A stretch of 64,000 bases of DNA. It comes from a virus. A program made the position numbers and the translations under genes. How positions within the stretch are numbered: position 1 is the stretch's first letter; each line of letters starts with the position of its first letter. The notes beneath the pieces were generated by a model that did not search any database, had not been told where the DNA came from, and saw only the letters and a list, made by a program, of their open reading frames with translations. The stretch lies in the IMG/VR virus record IMGVR_UViG_3300027734_000056, positions 1 to 64,000 of that record. One strand, 5' to 3'. Of this stretch, positions 12,319 to 22,221 are shown piece after piece.

Positions 12319-15300
12319 ATGGCAATTCAAGAAACAATACAAGTTAATGTACAGTCGAACTTAGCAGAAGAAGAAAAACTAGCCAAAAGTATAAATGCTC
12401 AGTTGAGATCAGCTGCAAACGTTAGAATGAGTGCACCCAGTTCCGCAAAAATGGCAGCTGCCAATCCTGACGGTACTGCCAGCCCCACTAACTTATCTCG
12501 CGGCATTGCTGGTCAAACTGGTGCGTCAGGCAGAGATTTTGCTGCACAAGCTCAAGGCTTGGGCGGGCTTGTGCACGTGTATGCTACTTTTGCCGCTAAC
12601 ATATTTGCTGTGTCGGCAGCTTTTACAGCACTAAGTAAAGCAGCGGATACCACAAACTTAATTAAGGGTCTAGACCAGCTTGGCGCAGCCAGCGGTCGTG
12701 CTTTGGGCGGGGTTGCCAAGGCAATGGTTATGGCTTCAGATGGGGCACTAAGCTTACGTGATGCCATGAGTTCAGCAGCGCTTGCTAGTAGCGCGGGTAT
12801 GAACAATGCTAATATGATGCGTATGACTGAAGTAGCTAAAAAAGCTTCACAGGCGCTTGGTCGTGACATGGCTGACAGTATGGATCGTTTAACAAAAGGT
12901 ATTGCAAAAACGCAACCTGAATTGCTAGACGAACTTGGTATTATGGTTCGTGTAATACCTGCACAAGAAGCTTATGCACGTCAAATTGGCAAAACAGTAA
13001 GTAGCCTAACAGATTTGGAAAAAAAGCAAGCTTTTGCTAATGCTGTGTTGGAGGAAGGTGAAAAGAAGTTTTCTGCTATTAAAATTGACGCCAACCCTTA
13101 CAGTCAACTTTCAGCCAGCTTGATTAATGTTTTACAAAGCTCCCTAGAATTTATAAACAAAGGTTTAAGTCCAATAGCTGCGTTTTTAGCAAGTAGCCCA
13201 ACTGCACTAACTGCTGCATTAGCAGTACTAGGTTCAATACTACTAAAACAAGCGCTTCCTGCCCTTGGTCAATTTAAAGAAAGCTTGCAAACAAGTGCAG
13301 ACTTAGCTACGTCTATTTCTAATAAGCGTAGTATAGCAGCAAACGCCTCTAGAAAAGCTGATTTTGAAAACTTAAAACAAGCACTTGATAATGAAGCAGA
13401 AGTAAGAGTTGCTGCAGTTGTTAAAGCTGAAGCAGACGCACGTAAAATAGCAGCTGCAAGCAGTTTCAAACCCAGTAAAGGTGTACAAACAATTTTAGCT
13501 AAAGATTTAGGCGATATAAATGAAAAAGATTTTACAAAAATAGAAAGTGTAGCACTAGCCCAACAAACTCAGGGCAGAACTGCCCTTGCACAAGCTTATA
13601 GAGATTTAAGTGTTGCTATTAAACAAGCGCAAGTAGCAAACGCTAATTTTGATAAAGAAGTTGCTGCAGCTACGATACGGCTGCAAGAGCAACAAAAGGT
13701 TATCACTACAACAGGTCAAGTTCAAGTTATTGCAGACAGAGCAAACCAAGCTGCCAGAACCAGAAGCATTGCTAGTTTAGCTGCGGAAACTGGAGCAACT
13801 AATGGTTTTATGGCTGCTTACAAACAACTGCAACAAGAAATAAAAACAGCTCAATCAGGTCCGATAACAAAAGACATAATGGACGGAACTACAAAGTTAG
13901 GGGAAATAACTGTACCTGCCATGAGTAAGGTGCGTGGAGCATGGACACTATTTTCAGGATCTATTGCTGCTGCTGGCGGTTCAATTAGTACTTTTTTAAA
14001 CTTTGCTGGTCCTTGGCTACAAGCTATTGGTTTGGCAGTTACTGCTTTTACTTTTTTAAGCGAAGCGCTAAGTAAAAATGGTAAAGCTGCTGCTGAAACG
14101 CAGGCAGCTTTTGATCAGCTTGGTGAATCTACAAAAACAACTGTTAATGTTTTTGATCGTTTACAAGGCTTAGACCCTCTTGAACGTTTATCTAGTCAAA
14201 ATATATCAGCAAAAAGCACTGCAGTTACTGAAACCGCTGCTAGCATTGAAAATGCTTTTAAGAAAATAACTAAACAAGCGGAAGACGCCAATTTATTTGA
14301 CAAATTTTTGGATGGAGCAAAAGTAGGTATTGGTTTAGGTTTACTAAAAGAAAGTTCTACCGAACTAGCTAATGCAACTGCTAATAGCTTGCGCTTAGCT
14401 AAAGGCACAGCTGCGGGTGCTAAAGCAGCTGAAGACTTATCAAAAGCTTTAAACATTGATGCCACTGATAAAGATGCTTTAAAAAGGGCTTTAGGCGATA
14501 GCCCAGAAAAGTTTTTTAAACTTGGCCCACAAGTGGTTGACATTATGAAGAAACTGGGTACTGAGCTTACTAAAGCCAGTATGGCTGCACAAAACTTTGA
14601 TGCAGCTATAACAACTGCTAATAAAACATTTGATGATTTATTAATTAGTATGCTGCCAACAGACAGTGTAGCTAAACTTGGTTTTGATCTTATTAATGTG
14701 GGCAAATCAATGGCAGAGGCATTAGCAGAGCCAGAGCAAGCTATACAAAAGCTTGCCGATATTGCCAAAGACAATCAAAAATTAAGACTTTTTAGTCCAG
14801 AGTTTGCTGCTGATATTGTTGCAAATGGCAAAAAGATTCAGGACTTTGCTTTCAGATTAACAGCATATCAACAAGGAATTAAAGATCAACAAGACTATAT
14901 TAAAAAATTAGCTAAAGATCGTGAACTACTTGAACCAGATGTTGGTAGTGACGCGGGGCCGAATACTAAAGCACTTAACGAGAACTCAAAGGCTACCGCA
15001 AAAGCAAAAGAAGATATTAAGCAACTGGAGAGAGAGTCTGCAACACTATCAAAAAATCTAGAACCTTTTGTTGAAAAATTTACTCAAGAACAAGATCAGG
15101 CCTTTGTTAGAGGGGCTAAATATGTTCAGGATAGTATCAGCGATGGGTTTGCCAAAGCAGCTGTTACAGTTAGCAAAGCATATGCCGAAGGTTTAGGTGG
15201 CACAATTGCTGGAATAGAAGAACGTGCTAGACTTGAAAAAGAAAGTCTGCAAATACAACTGCGTCAAATTAATGTTCAACTACAACTTGCTGCTTCAGTG

Positions 15301-18300
15301 GACAAGTTAGCGCTGTTAACAGAAGAACGTTTACTTGTTGAAAGAGAACAGAGCTTAACAGACAAAGTTGAGGGTGGTGATACTTCAAAATTCACTGCCG
15401 ATCAGTTGGCGTTAGTTAAAGCACAACAAAAAGGCCTTGAACTTGCAAAAGCTTCTTTAAACGGAAACGGTAAGACTATTAAAGACGTTACAGAAATGCT
15501 TAACAGCAGTGATCGAGTAATTAAAAGTCAAGGACAGTTTTTGTTGCCATCAACACAAAGAACTGAAGCAGGCAAAGCTCAAGCAGCTGGTGTAAATGCA
15601 CAAATTAAAGCTGCTGATATAGCTGCAGAATTTCAAAAAATGCAACAACTTGCTGCACTTGAAAAAGATCGTTTGGATACTGCGGCAAGTGGCTTAACAC
15701 TAGACAAAGCAAAACTTGATATTCAAGCAAAAAGTGCACTTTACATGGGCACAGATTTGTTAGATAAAGTACAAGCAAATGAAGAACAAATTGCACTTAA
15801 TAAAACAACTCAAGAAAATTTAAGTTATGAACTTGACATATCAAAAGCTTGGAAGGCTTATGCAGGTGCTAAAAAAGACAGCGTAGCTTCACAACAAGCA
15901 CTAAACGCAGTGTCAGAACTGGGGCTTAAGTACGCCAATAAATTAAACCGTGATGAAAACGAAAGACAAAAAAGAGATTTAGCATATATACAGCAACGTC
16001 AGGCAGAAGAAAAAAAGCTATTTGATTTAATGCTGTCAAATCTTACTAAAATTGAAGCAGGTCGTGCTCAAAATGCTGGTGTAGAGCTACAAATACAAGA
16101 TGATATTATAGAAAGACTAACTACACAAGGCACAACTATAAGCGCAACAACCGTGGCTTTAACAGCTCAAAATGCTTTAAGTAAAGAAACTGAACGTACT
16201 ACTGCGGCGCAAAATACTGCGGCACTAACTTACGCAAAAGAAATTAATGACTTAGTAAGCAAAAAGAAAAACCTTAATGATGAAGAAGCTAAAGCTATAG
16301 ACGAGCAAATTGCTTTAACTGCTAAACTCTATCAAGATAGAGTAGCAGGCGAGTCAAGACTTAGTGAATCAAAACTAAAAACACTGGCTGTTCAAAATGC
16401 TATAAAAGCAGCAGAAGCGGAAGCAGCTAATGCTGCGCTATTAGAAAAAGATAGATCAAGCGCAGAACAAAACAGATTGGATATACAAGTAGAATTGTTA
16501 AGTAGACTATCTATAACTAATGCACTTTCTAAAGAAGAATTAGCTCGTAGAACTGGTCAGCTTAATATAGAACGAGAAATAGAAAGAAGTAAAAGTGCTC
16601 AAGCTGCAATTATTGCAGCAAATGCTATTAAAGAAGCAGAACTAAAAGCCAAGCAAAATAGCTTTAAAAATAGCAAAGGTGATATTATAGACGAAGCTAA
16701 GTTCGAAGAAACAGGTGCACAGCTAGCAGATGCTCAAATTAGAGGTGCCACAGCAGTAAAGCAAGAAAAAGATTTAAGTGCGGCTAAGCTAGAAACTATT
16801 GGTGTTCAATCAGCTATGGATCAGCTGCAGGCAAAGCAAGAACAACGTATGCAAACTATGATTGGCCTAACACAAAATTTAACTACTGTGTTTGGTGAAA
16901 TGGGTACTACTCTTGGTAAAAGCGTAGAAGCTTTTGGAGAAATTCTTGCTACTCAAGAAAAGTATGCCTCAGCAAGAGCTGAGTTAATGAAAGAGGAAAA
17001 GAAAAATGCTGATGCAATTAGACAACTAGATGAAAAAAATACAGCTCAACAACTTAGCAATAGCAGTAAACTTGCAAATTCATCTAAAGGGCTTTTCAAA
17101 GAAAAACAAAATGGCTACAAGTTGCTTAGCGCAATTGAAAAAGCTAGTGCATTGGCAAGCTCGGCACTGGCAGCAAAAGCACTTGCAGAACAAGCCATAA
17201 ATGCGGCAAAATCAATAGGTATTGATATTCCAGCAATTTATGCTGAATTTATGGCACAGCTTGGACCATATGGTGCTGCTGCTGCAGGCGTTGCAATTGC
17301 AGCATTTTTAGGTAGTAGTGGTGGTGGCGGCCCTAAAAGCTATACAGGTCCCTCAGCTGAAGACCAGCAAAAAGTGCAAGGCACTGGCATGCAGTATCAA
17401 CAAAAAGGCGACAAGTATGAGCTTGTGGATACTGGTTTTGGTGTGTTGGGTGCGTCAGATCAACTTAGCGATACATTAACCAAAACACAAACACTACTAG
17501 CAGAAAACTCTGTTAAAGGGCTGGAAGTTGATAAAAGCATGCTTAAAGCTATTAACCGTTTGGTTGATGCTATAGGCTCAGCTGTTACAACCATAGCGCT
17601 AGAAGGCAACCTTGGTAAAGGTTTAAACTTTGGCATGTTGCCAGGAACTAACAAAACGCCTGGTGCAGCAGAAGGGCTTGGACAATCACTTGGTTCGCTG
17701 ATACCAATACCTTTAATTGGTCCTATGGTAGGTAATCTTATAGGTAACGTACTTGGTGGTATATTTGGTGGCGGTACTAGTGCAACCTCAAGTATTGCAG
17801 GTGCTGGTATACTATTTAATGGCACTATCAAAGAACTAGCAGATGGCGCGGAAGGAGCACTCTATCAATATAAAGATGTGCTAATACAGTTTCATAAAGA
17901 CGGTGGTTGGTTTGGTAGGGACCGAAACTGGACCGAAATGCGTCAACAGCTACAAGGTGTAACAAAAGAAGTTAGTGGTGCGATTGCTTTAGTATTTATG
18001 GGTGTTCAGGATGTTGCATATGCTGTTGCTAAAAAAGCAGGCGTTGCAGATACCACAGTAGAGGCAGCATTAAAATCTATTCGCATAACCGACAAATTAA
18101 ACCTACAAAATTTATCGATAGAAGATCAAAATAAACTGCTTCAAAGCGTAACTAGTAAAGCTTTGACACAAGTGTTTGAGCAAGTTTTACCCCAGTTTAA
18201 AAAGTTTCAAAAAGCAGGCGAAGATTTAGCTGCCACAGTATTCAGAGTTATAGATGCTCAAGACAAAGTAAACATGTCACTTGATTTAGTGGGTAGCAAG

Positions 18301-20484
18301 TTCACACATAATTTAGGTTATGACTTTACTGAAAAATTAATAGCCGCAGCTGGTGGCTTGGACAAATTTGTGGATCAAGCAAACTTTTTTGCAGAAAAAT
18401 TTAACACAGAAGCTGAAAATATTGCACTTACTCAAGAGCAAGTAACTAAAAGCATGACAGCGTTAGGTTTTGGCACGGTAACAACTCGCGAACAATTTAA
18501 GCAATTGGTAAAAACCATCAGCAAAAATCTAACTCCAGCAAATGCAGGCTTATACCAACAGCTAATGAACTTAGCACCAGCGTTTGATGCAGTAGCAAGT
18601 GCAGCAGAAAAATCGGCAGCAACTACATATGATCTACAAACCAGTTTGTTAAGTGCACAAGGTTTCTCAAGTGCAGTACAAGAGCGCAACAGGCAAAAAA
18701 CAATAGATGCTATAGCTTCTGCAAGTGATAAAACTCTACAACGCCAAATTTATACACAAGAAGATTTAAATAAAACAAACAGTTTAAATATAGAGCTGCT
18801 TAATGCTGAAAATAAAAGCTATGAAGCTTTATTATTAACTAGAGCACAAGAACTTAAAGCCCTAAGTGACACAGATAAAGTTATTAAAAGGAAAATTTAT
18901 GCTGAACAAGACGCCGTAAAAACTCAAAATTTAAATATTCAATTGTTAAACCTTCAAGGAAAAACACAAGAGGCTTTAACTTTAACCAGAGAGCGAGAAT
19001 TGTTAGCACTAAGTGTTAGTGATCAAGCTATACAACGTCAAATTTATGCACTACAAGATCAAGCTACAGCAACTAGCAAATTAAATACAATTAGAAGCAG
19101 CGAAATAACACTTTATAATTTACTAGGTAAGTCAGCAGAAGCACTAGCGCTTCAAAGAGAACAAGACTTAGAAAGTACAGCAGATTACTTAAAAGCAAGT
19201 AAACGTTATCAGTTTGCACTAGAGAACGAAAAGGTTGTAAAAGATAAAATTGCAGCAGCTTACACAAAACAAAAAGATGCACTAAAGTCAACAATATCAG
19301 GCTTAGACGGTTCAATAAAATCATTAAAAGACTTTAGATCAAGTTTATTAACAAGCGCAAATACAGTACTAACACCAAGTCAAATTTATCAACAAAATAA
19401 AAACAGTTTTGATGCACTAGCTGCCACAGCTAGCATGGCTATAACAGATAGTACCAGCGAAGCAGATAAGCAAGCTAGAGACGATGCTTTAAACAAGTTG
19501 CCTCAAGCTGCATCAGCCTTACTGGACAGCTCAAGAACTATGTTTGCAAGCGGTGATCAGTATGCTGCTGACTTTGGTCAAGTATCGGCAATACTAGATA
19601 AAACTGTTGGCTCACTAGAAAATCAAAAATCAACTGCAGAATATCAACTTGTTGCACTAGAAGACAGTGTTAGCTTCTTAAACTTAATTGAAACCAATAC
19701 TGAGACTACTACACAACTATTAGCACAACTAGTAGCACTAGCACCTGCTACAGAGACTGCTAGAGCAGAAGCTGCTGCCAGTGGAAGTATAGCAGCGGGT
19801 CGTACCGTTTCTATATCTCCAATTTTTCCAGAAAAAGTTGTTCCAGATCATATAGTTGCAGCACTAAATAGTTCTACAACCACAAGCTCAACAGCTGTAA
19901 CAACTGCAATACAAACTGCTAGCGAAATTTCTTATAATCTTGCACTTATTACTAATGCCACTTTAGACAGAATAGCCACTCTTCTTAGCAAAGACAGAAC
20001 AATAACAGTAGTAGTTACTCCTAGTATAACAATTGGCCAACTTGCGTCAGAGCCAGCAGCTGTAGAAGCTCCAAAAAAGAAAAAAACGTGGTTTGAGCAA
20101 TTGTTTGGCAAACCTGATGACTCAGAAAATCGAACGTGGCTTGGCTTTCGTAAGTTTGAGTATGCCGAAGGCGGTTTAGCACCAGCAGGCATTAACTTAG
20201 TTGGTGAAAAAGGGCCTGAATTGGTTGACTTCAAAACACCTGGTAGAGTTTACAGCAACAAAGCAAGTAATGACATCTTTAACAGCAAGCAACTAGTAGA
20301 AGAAATTAGATCACTAAGGCAAGAAGTTAGCAGATTACGTAACGATCAAAAAGAACAAACAGGACATTTAATTACTGCAACTTACGATGCAAATGCACAA
20401 AATGCCGAGCAAGTAACAGCAGGTACAGAAGACGCACTACAAGCACAAAACTGGAAACAACGATCACAAATCAAGTTTGCCTAA
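12319..20484 (+). CDS. Tape measure protein (2,721 aa)
   Basis: Sets tail length and is expelled during DNA entry. ATG 12319 follows GGAG at 5 bases; the upstream in-frame start at 12292 lacks a ribosome site. The protein is Ala/Lys/Gln-rich and mostly helical or coiled coil. Hydrophobic segments lie near residues 285-310, 563-580, 1640-1664 and 1794-1818 (SLIPIPLIGPMVGNLIGNVL), as expected for membrane insertion. Three repeats of about 49 residues lie near 2137-2285. The C-terminal YAEGGLAPAGINLVGEKGPE (about 2615-2635) is a motif typical of tape measure C-termini. At roughly 0.15 nm per residue the tail would be near 400 nm, an unusually long estimate. It has its own promoter and terminator. 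Confidence 0.93.
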   Translation: MAIQETIQVNVQSNLAEEEKLAKSINAQLRSAANVRMSAPSSAKMAAANPDGTASPTNLSRGIAGQTGASGRDFAAQAQGLGGLVHVYATFAANIFAVSAAFTALSKAADTTNLIKGLDQLGAASGRALGGVAKAMVMASDGALSLRDAMSSAALASSAGMNNANMMRMTEVAKKASQALGRDMADSMDRLTKGIAKTQPELLDELGIMVRVIPAQEAYARQIGKTVSSLTDLEKKQAFANAVLEEGEKKFSAIKIDANPYSQLSASLINVLQSSLEFINKGLSPIAAFLASSPTALTAALAVLGSILLKQALPALGQFKESLQTSADLATSISNKRSIAANASRKADFENLKQALDNEAEVRVAAVVKAEADARKIAAASSFKPSKGVQTILAKDLGDINEKDFTKIESVALAQQTQGRTALAQAYRDLSVAIKQAQVANANFDKEVAAATIRLQEQQKVITTTGQVQVIADRANQAARTRSIASLAAETGATNGFMAAYKQLQQEIKTAQSGPITKDIMDGTTKLGEITVPAMSKVRGAWTLFSGSIAAAGGSISTFLNFAGPWLQAIGLAVTAFTFLSEALSKNGKAAAETQAAFDQLGESTKTTVNVFDRLQGLDPLERLSSQNISAKSTAVTETAASIENAFKKITKQAEDANLFDKFLDGAKVGIGLGLLKESSTELANATANSLRLAKGTAAGAKAAEDLSKALNIDATDKDALKRALGDSPEKFFKLGPQVVDIMKKLGTELTKASMAAQNFDAAITTANKTFDDLLISMLPTDSVAKLGFDLINVGKSMAEALAEPEQAIQKLADIAKDNQKLRLFSPEFAADIVANGKKIQDFAFRLTAYQQGIKDQQDYIKKLAKDRELLEPDVGSDAGPNTKALNENSKATAKAKEDIKQLERESATLSKNLEPFVEKFTQEQDQAFVRGAKYVQDSISDGFAKAAVTVSKAYAEGLGGTIAGIEERARLEKESLQIQLRQINVQLQLAASVDKLALLTEERLLVEREQSLTDKVEGGDTSKFTADQLALVKAQQKGLELAKASLNGNGKTIKDVTEMLNSSDRVIKSQGQFLLPSTQRTEAGKAQAAGVNAQIKAADIAAEFQKMQQLAALEKDRLDTAASGLTLDKAKLDIQAKSALYMGTDLLDKVQANEEQIALNKTTQENLSYELDISKAWKAYAGAKKDSVASQQALNAVSELGLKYANKLNRDENERQKRDLAYIQQRQAEEKKLFDLMLSNLTKIEAGRAQNAGVELQIQDDIIERLTTQGTTISATTVALTAQNALSKETERTTAAQNTAALTYAKEINDLVSKKKNLNDEEAKAIDEQIALTAKLYQDRVAGESRLSESKLKTLAVQNAIKAAEAEAANAALLEKDRSSAEQNRLDIQVELLSRLSITNALSKEELARRTGQLNIEREIERSKSAQAAIIAANAIKEAELKAKQNSFKNSKGDIIDEAKFEETGAQLADAQIRGATAVKQEKDLSAAKLETIGVQSAMDQLQAKQEQRMQTMIGLTQNLTTVFGEMGTTLGKSVEAFGEILATQEKYASARAELMKEEKKNADAIRQLDEKNTAQQLSNSSKLANSSKGLFKEKQNGYKLLSAIEKASALASSALAAKALAEQAINAAKSIGIDIPAIYAEFMAQLGPYGAAAAGVAIAAFLGSSGGGGPKSYTGPSAEDQQKVQGTGMQYQQKGDKYELVDTGFGVLGASDQLSDTLTKTQTLLAENSVKGLEVDKSMLKAINRLVDAIGSAVTTIALEGNLGKGLNFGMLPGTNKTPGAAEGLGQSLGSLIPIPLIGPMVGNLIGNVLGGIFGGGTSATSSIAGAGILFNGTIKELADGAEGALYQYKDVLIQFHKDGGWFGRDRNWTEMRQQLQGVTKEVSGAIALVFMGVQDVAYAVAKKAGVADTTVEAALKSIRITDKLNLQNLSIEDQNKLLQSVTSKALTQVFEQVLPQFKKFQKAGEDLAATVFRVIDAQDKVNMSLDLVGSKFTHNLGYDFTEKLIAAAGGLDKFVDQANFFAEKFNTEAENIALTQEQVTKSMTALGFGTVTTREQFKQLVKTISKNLTPANAGLYQQLMNLAPAFDAVASAAEKSAATTYDLQTSLLSAQGFSSAVQERNRQKTIDAIASASDKTLQRQIYTQEDLNKTNSLNIELLNAENKSYEALLLTRAQELKALSDTDKVIKRKIYAEQDAVKTQNLNIQLLNLQGKTQEALTLTRERELLALSVSDQAIQRQIYALQDQATATSKLNTIRSSEITLYNLLGKSAEALALQREQDLESTADYLKASKRYQFALENEKVVKDKIAAAYTKQKDALKSTISGLDGSIKSLKDFRSSLLTSANTVLTPSQIYQQNKNSFDALAATASMAITDSTSEADKQARDDALNKLPQAASALLDSSRTMFASGDQYAADFGQVSAILDKTVGSLENQKSTAEYQLVALEDSVSFLNLIETNTETTTQLLAQLVALAPATETARAEAAASGSIAAGRTVSISPIFPEKVVPDHIVAALNSSTTTSSTAVTTAIQTASEISYNLALITNATLDRIATLLSKDRTITVVVTPSITIGQLASEPAAVEAPKKKKTWFEQLFGKPDDSENRTWLGFRKFEYAEGGLAPAGINLVGEKGPELVDFKTPGRVYSNKASNDIFNSKQLVEEIRSLRQEVSRLRNDQKEQTGHLITATYDANAQNAEQVTAGTEDALQAQNWKQRSQIKFA
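18727..19167 (+). repeat. Three tandem 147-bp (49-residue) repeats in the tape measure gene
   Basis: Units start at 18727, 18874 and 19021, exactly 147 bases apart. Each encodes a variant of D-K-x-(L/I)-x-R-(Q/K)-I-Y then LNIxLLNxxxKxxEALxLxR. The third unit is more diverged. Repeat gain or loss would change tail length in fixed steps. Confidence 0.75.
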
Positions 20485-20485
20485 C

Positions 20486-20516
20486 AAAAAAGCCCTGCCA
20501 CAAGCAGGGCTTTTTT
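20486..20516 (+). terminator. Rho-independent terminator after the tape measure gene
   Basis: GCCCTGC (20492-20498), loop CACAA, GCAGGGC (20504-20510), flanked by six A and six T residues, so it can act in both directions. Confidence 0.9.
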
Positions 20517-20536
20517 GTGCCATTTAAAAATTATGC

Positions 20537-20565
20537 TTGACTTGTGGTAGCTAAACAGGTATAAT
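20537..20565 (+). promoter_or_regulatory. Promoter of the tail tip operon
   Basis: TTGACT (20537-20542), 17 bases, TATAAT (20560-20565), directly after the tape measure terminator. It should drive the run of abutting tail genes from 20599 to the terminator at 34072. Confidence 0.85.
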
Positions 20566-20598
20566 TAAGGAAAATATTATTTACAAGGTAATAAAGTT

Positions 20599-22221
20599 AT
20601 GAGTTTAGTTACACAAACCTGGTTAGAAGATACTAACAGCATAAGATGCTTATTAGTCGAATTAAAAGTATTAGACTACTTTAATACATACGGCGGTACT
20701 GTGGGAAACGGCTATACAGGAACTGTTTATCTTGGTACTACAGGCTATAACTTAGGTGATTCTAGTACTAGTTTTTTGCCGTACTTAACCAATAGTTTTC
20801 AAACTAGTGAAAATATGTCACTAGACGGCAGTTTAAGTTTAACATATGGTGATCTAGAAATTCAAAATCCAAACGGTGATTTTGACAACTGGCTGGATAA
20901 TACAAAATACATCTGGGCAAATCAAGCAGTAAAAGTTTATTTTGGCGATCCACGATGGAGCTCAACCTCAATAGATGATGTTCGTTTAAACTTTGAATTA
21001 GTGTTTGATGGTATTATTCAAGAAATAGATAGCAAATCCAGAGAAACTGTAAACTTAAAAATAGCAGATAAACTGCAGAGATTAAACAGCCCACTATCAG
21101 AAGATAAAATTGGTACAACAGGTACATGGGCAGGCGGTCAGCCAAATAGTGACACACTTAAGCCACTTGTGTTCGGCGAAGTGTTTAATATGACCCCCGA
21201 GCTGGTAGACCCTAGTACCTTGCAATATCAATTTAATGCTACCACAACTGAGTTGGTTATTGAAATCAGAGACAACGGTGTGCCTGTATATACAGATAGT
21301 TCAGTTTACAACAGTCAAGGTGTTACAGTTGCATCACCAAGGCCCACAGCTGCCACAATTGATTTAAACACAGGCAAGTTTACATTATCACAGCCACTTG
21401 CTGGCTCAGTAACTTGCAGTGTGCAAGGCGTAAAAAATAGTATAAACTTAAGCTCAGGTGTTTTACAAACTGGTACATATAAAAACAACATTGCCAATTT
21501 AATTGCACTTATTGTCACACATTATGGTAATGCTAATTTGCGATTATCAGTAGCAGATTTAGATTTAACAAATTTGCAGGCTTTTGAAAATGCAAACACA
21601 CAGCCTGTAGGCTACTTAGTCACAGACCGAACAAATGTGCTTGAAGTATGTCAAAGCTTAGCAAATAGTGTGGGTGCACAAATTTACATGGCACGTACAG
21701 GAAAACTGCAAATTTTACGACTGGCAGTACCTGCCGCTGCCACAACAGAAATAACAGACAATGACATTTTACACCACAGTTTAAGCATAAGCACAAAAAC
21801 TGATGTGGTTGCTGGCATCAAAATAGCTTACAGTAAAAACTGGACTACGCAAACTGATTTATTAACAAATATACTGCCTCCACATAAAGAAATATTTGCC
21901 ACAGACTGGTATACAGAAACGGCACTTGATGCCACAGTAAAAAGCACATATAAACTTTACGCAGATCCTGAACAAAAAGAAACTTACTTATTGCAGCAGT
22001 CAGATGCACAAGCAGAAGCAGTAAGACTTCGTGATTATTTTAAAACGCCGCGTATGGTTTATAAGTTTACTGGCACAACTAAACTATTGCTGTTAAACTT
22101 GGGAGATGCTGTACGTTTAACACACAACAGGTTTGGTTTAACTAGTGGCAAACTTGGACAAATAGTTGGTTTAAACCAAAATTGGGTAGCAGGTACAGTT
22201 GATGTGGAGGTACTAATCTAA
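20599..22221 (+). CDS. Tail hub or distal tail protein (540 aa)
   Basis: First gene after the tape measure and so probably part of the tail tip ring. The N-terminus (SLVTQTWLEDTNSIRCLLVE) leads into a beta-rich region with MSLDGSLSLTYGDLEIQN. The tract LVFGEVFNMTPELVDPSTLQ near residue 195 is one I associate with tail proteins of aquatic siphoviruses. The C-terminal 170 residues (LEVCQSLANSVGAQIYMART; YKLYADPEQKETYLLQQSDA) look like a hub domain with a final beta layer (LLLLNLGDAVRLTHNRFG). The stop and the next start share a TAATG. The exact family (distal tail protein or gpL/gpJ-like hub) cannot be settled by eye. Confidence 0.55.
   Translation: MSLVTQTWLEDTNSIRCLLVELKVLDYFNTYGGTVGNGYTGTVYLGTTGYNLGDSSTSFLPYLTNSFQTSENMSLDGSLSLTYGDLEIQNPNGDFDNWLDNTKYIWANQAVKVYFGDPRWSSTSIDDVRLNFELVFDGIIQEIDSKSRETVNLKIADKLQRLNSPLSEDKIGTTGTWAGGQPNSDTLKPLVFGEVFNMTPELVDPSTLQYQFNATTTELVIEIRDNGVPVYTDSSVYNSQGVTVASPRPTAATIDLNTGKFTLSQPLAGSVTCSVQGVKNSINLSSGVLQTGTYKNNIANLIALIVTHYGNANLRLSVADLDLTNLQAFENANTQPVGYLVTDRTNVLEVCQSLANSVGAQIYMARTGKLQILRLAVPAAATTEITDNDILHHSLSISTKTDVVAGIKIAYSKNWTTQTDLLTNILPPHKEIFATDWYTETALDATVKSTYKLYADPEQKETYLLQQSDAQAEAVRLRDYFKTPRMVYKFTGTTKLLLLNLGDAVRLTHNRFGLTSGKLGQIVGLNQNWVAGTVDVEVLI

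Noticed and set aside
12552-12869. Minus-strand open frames in the tape measure gene
   Set aside because: Several such frames occur across the 8-kb gene; they are shadows of its Ala- and Lys-rich coding and lack ribosome sites or promoters.
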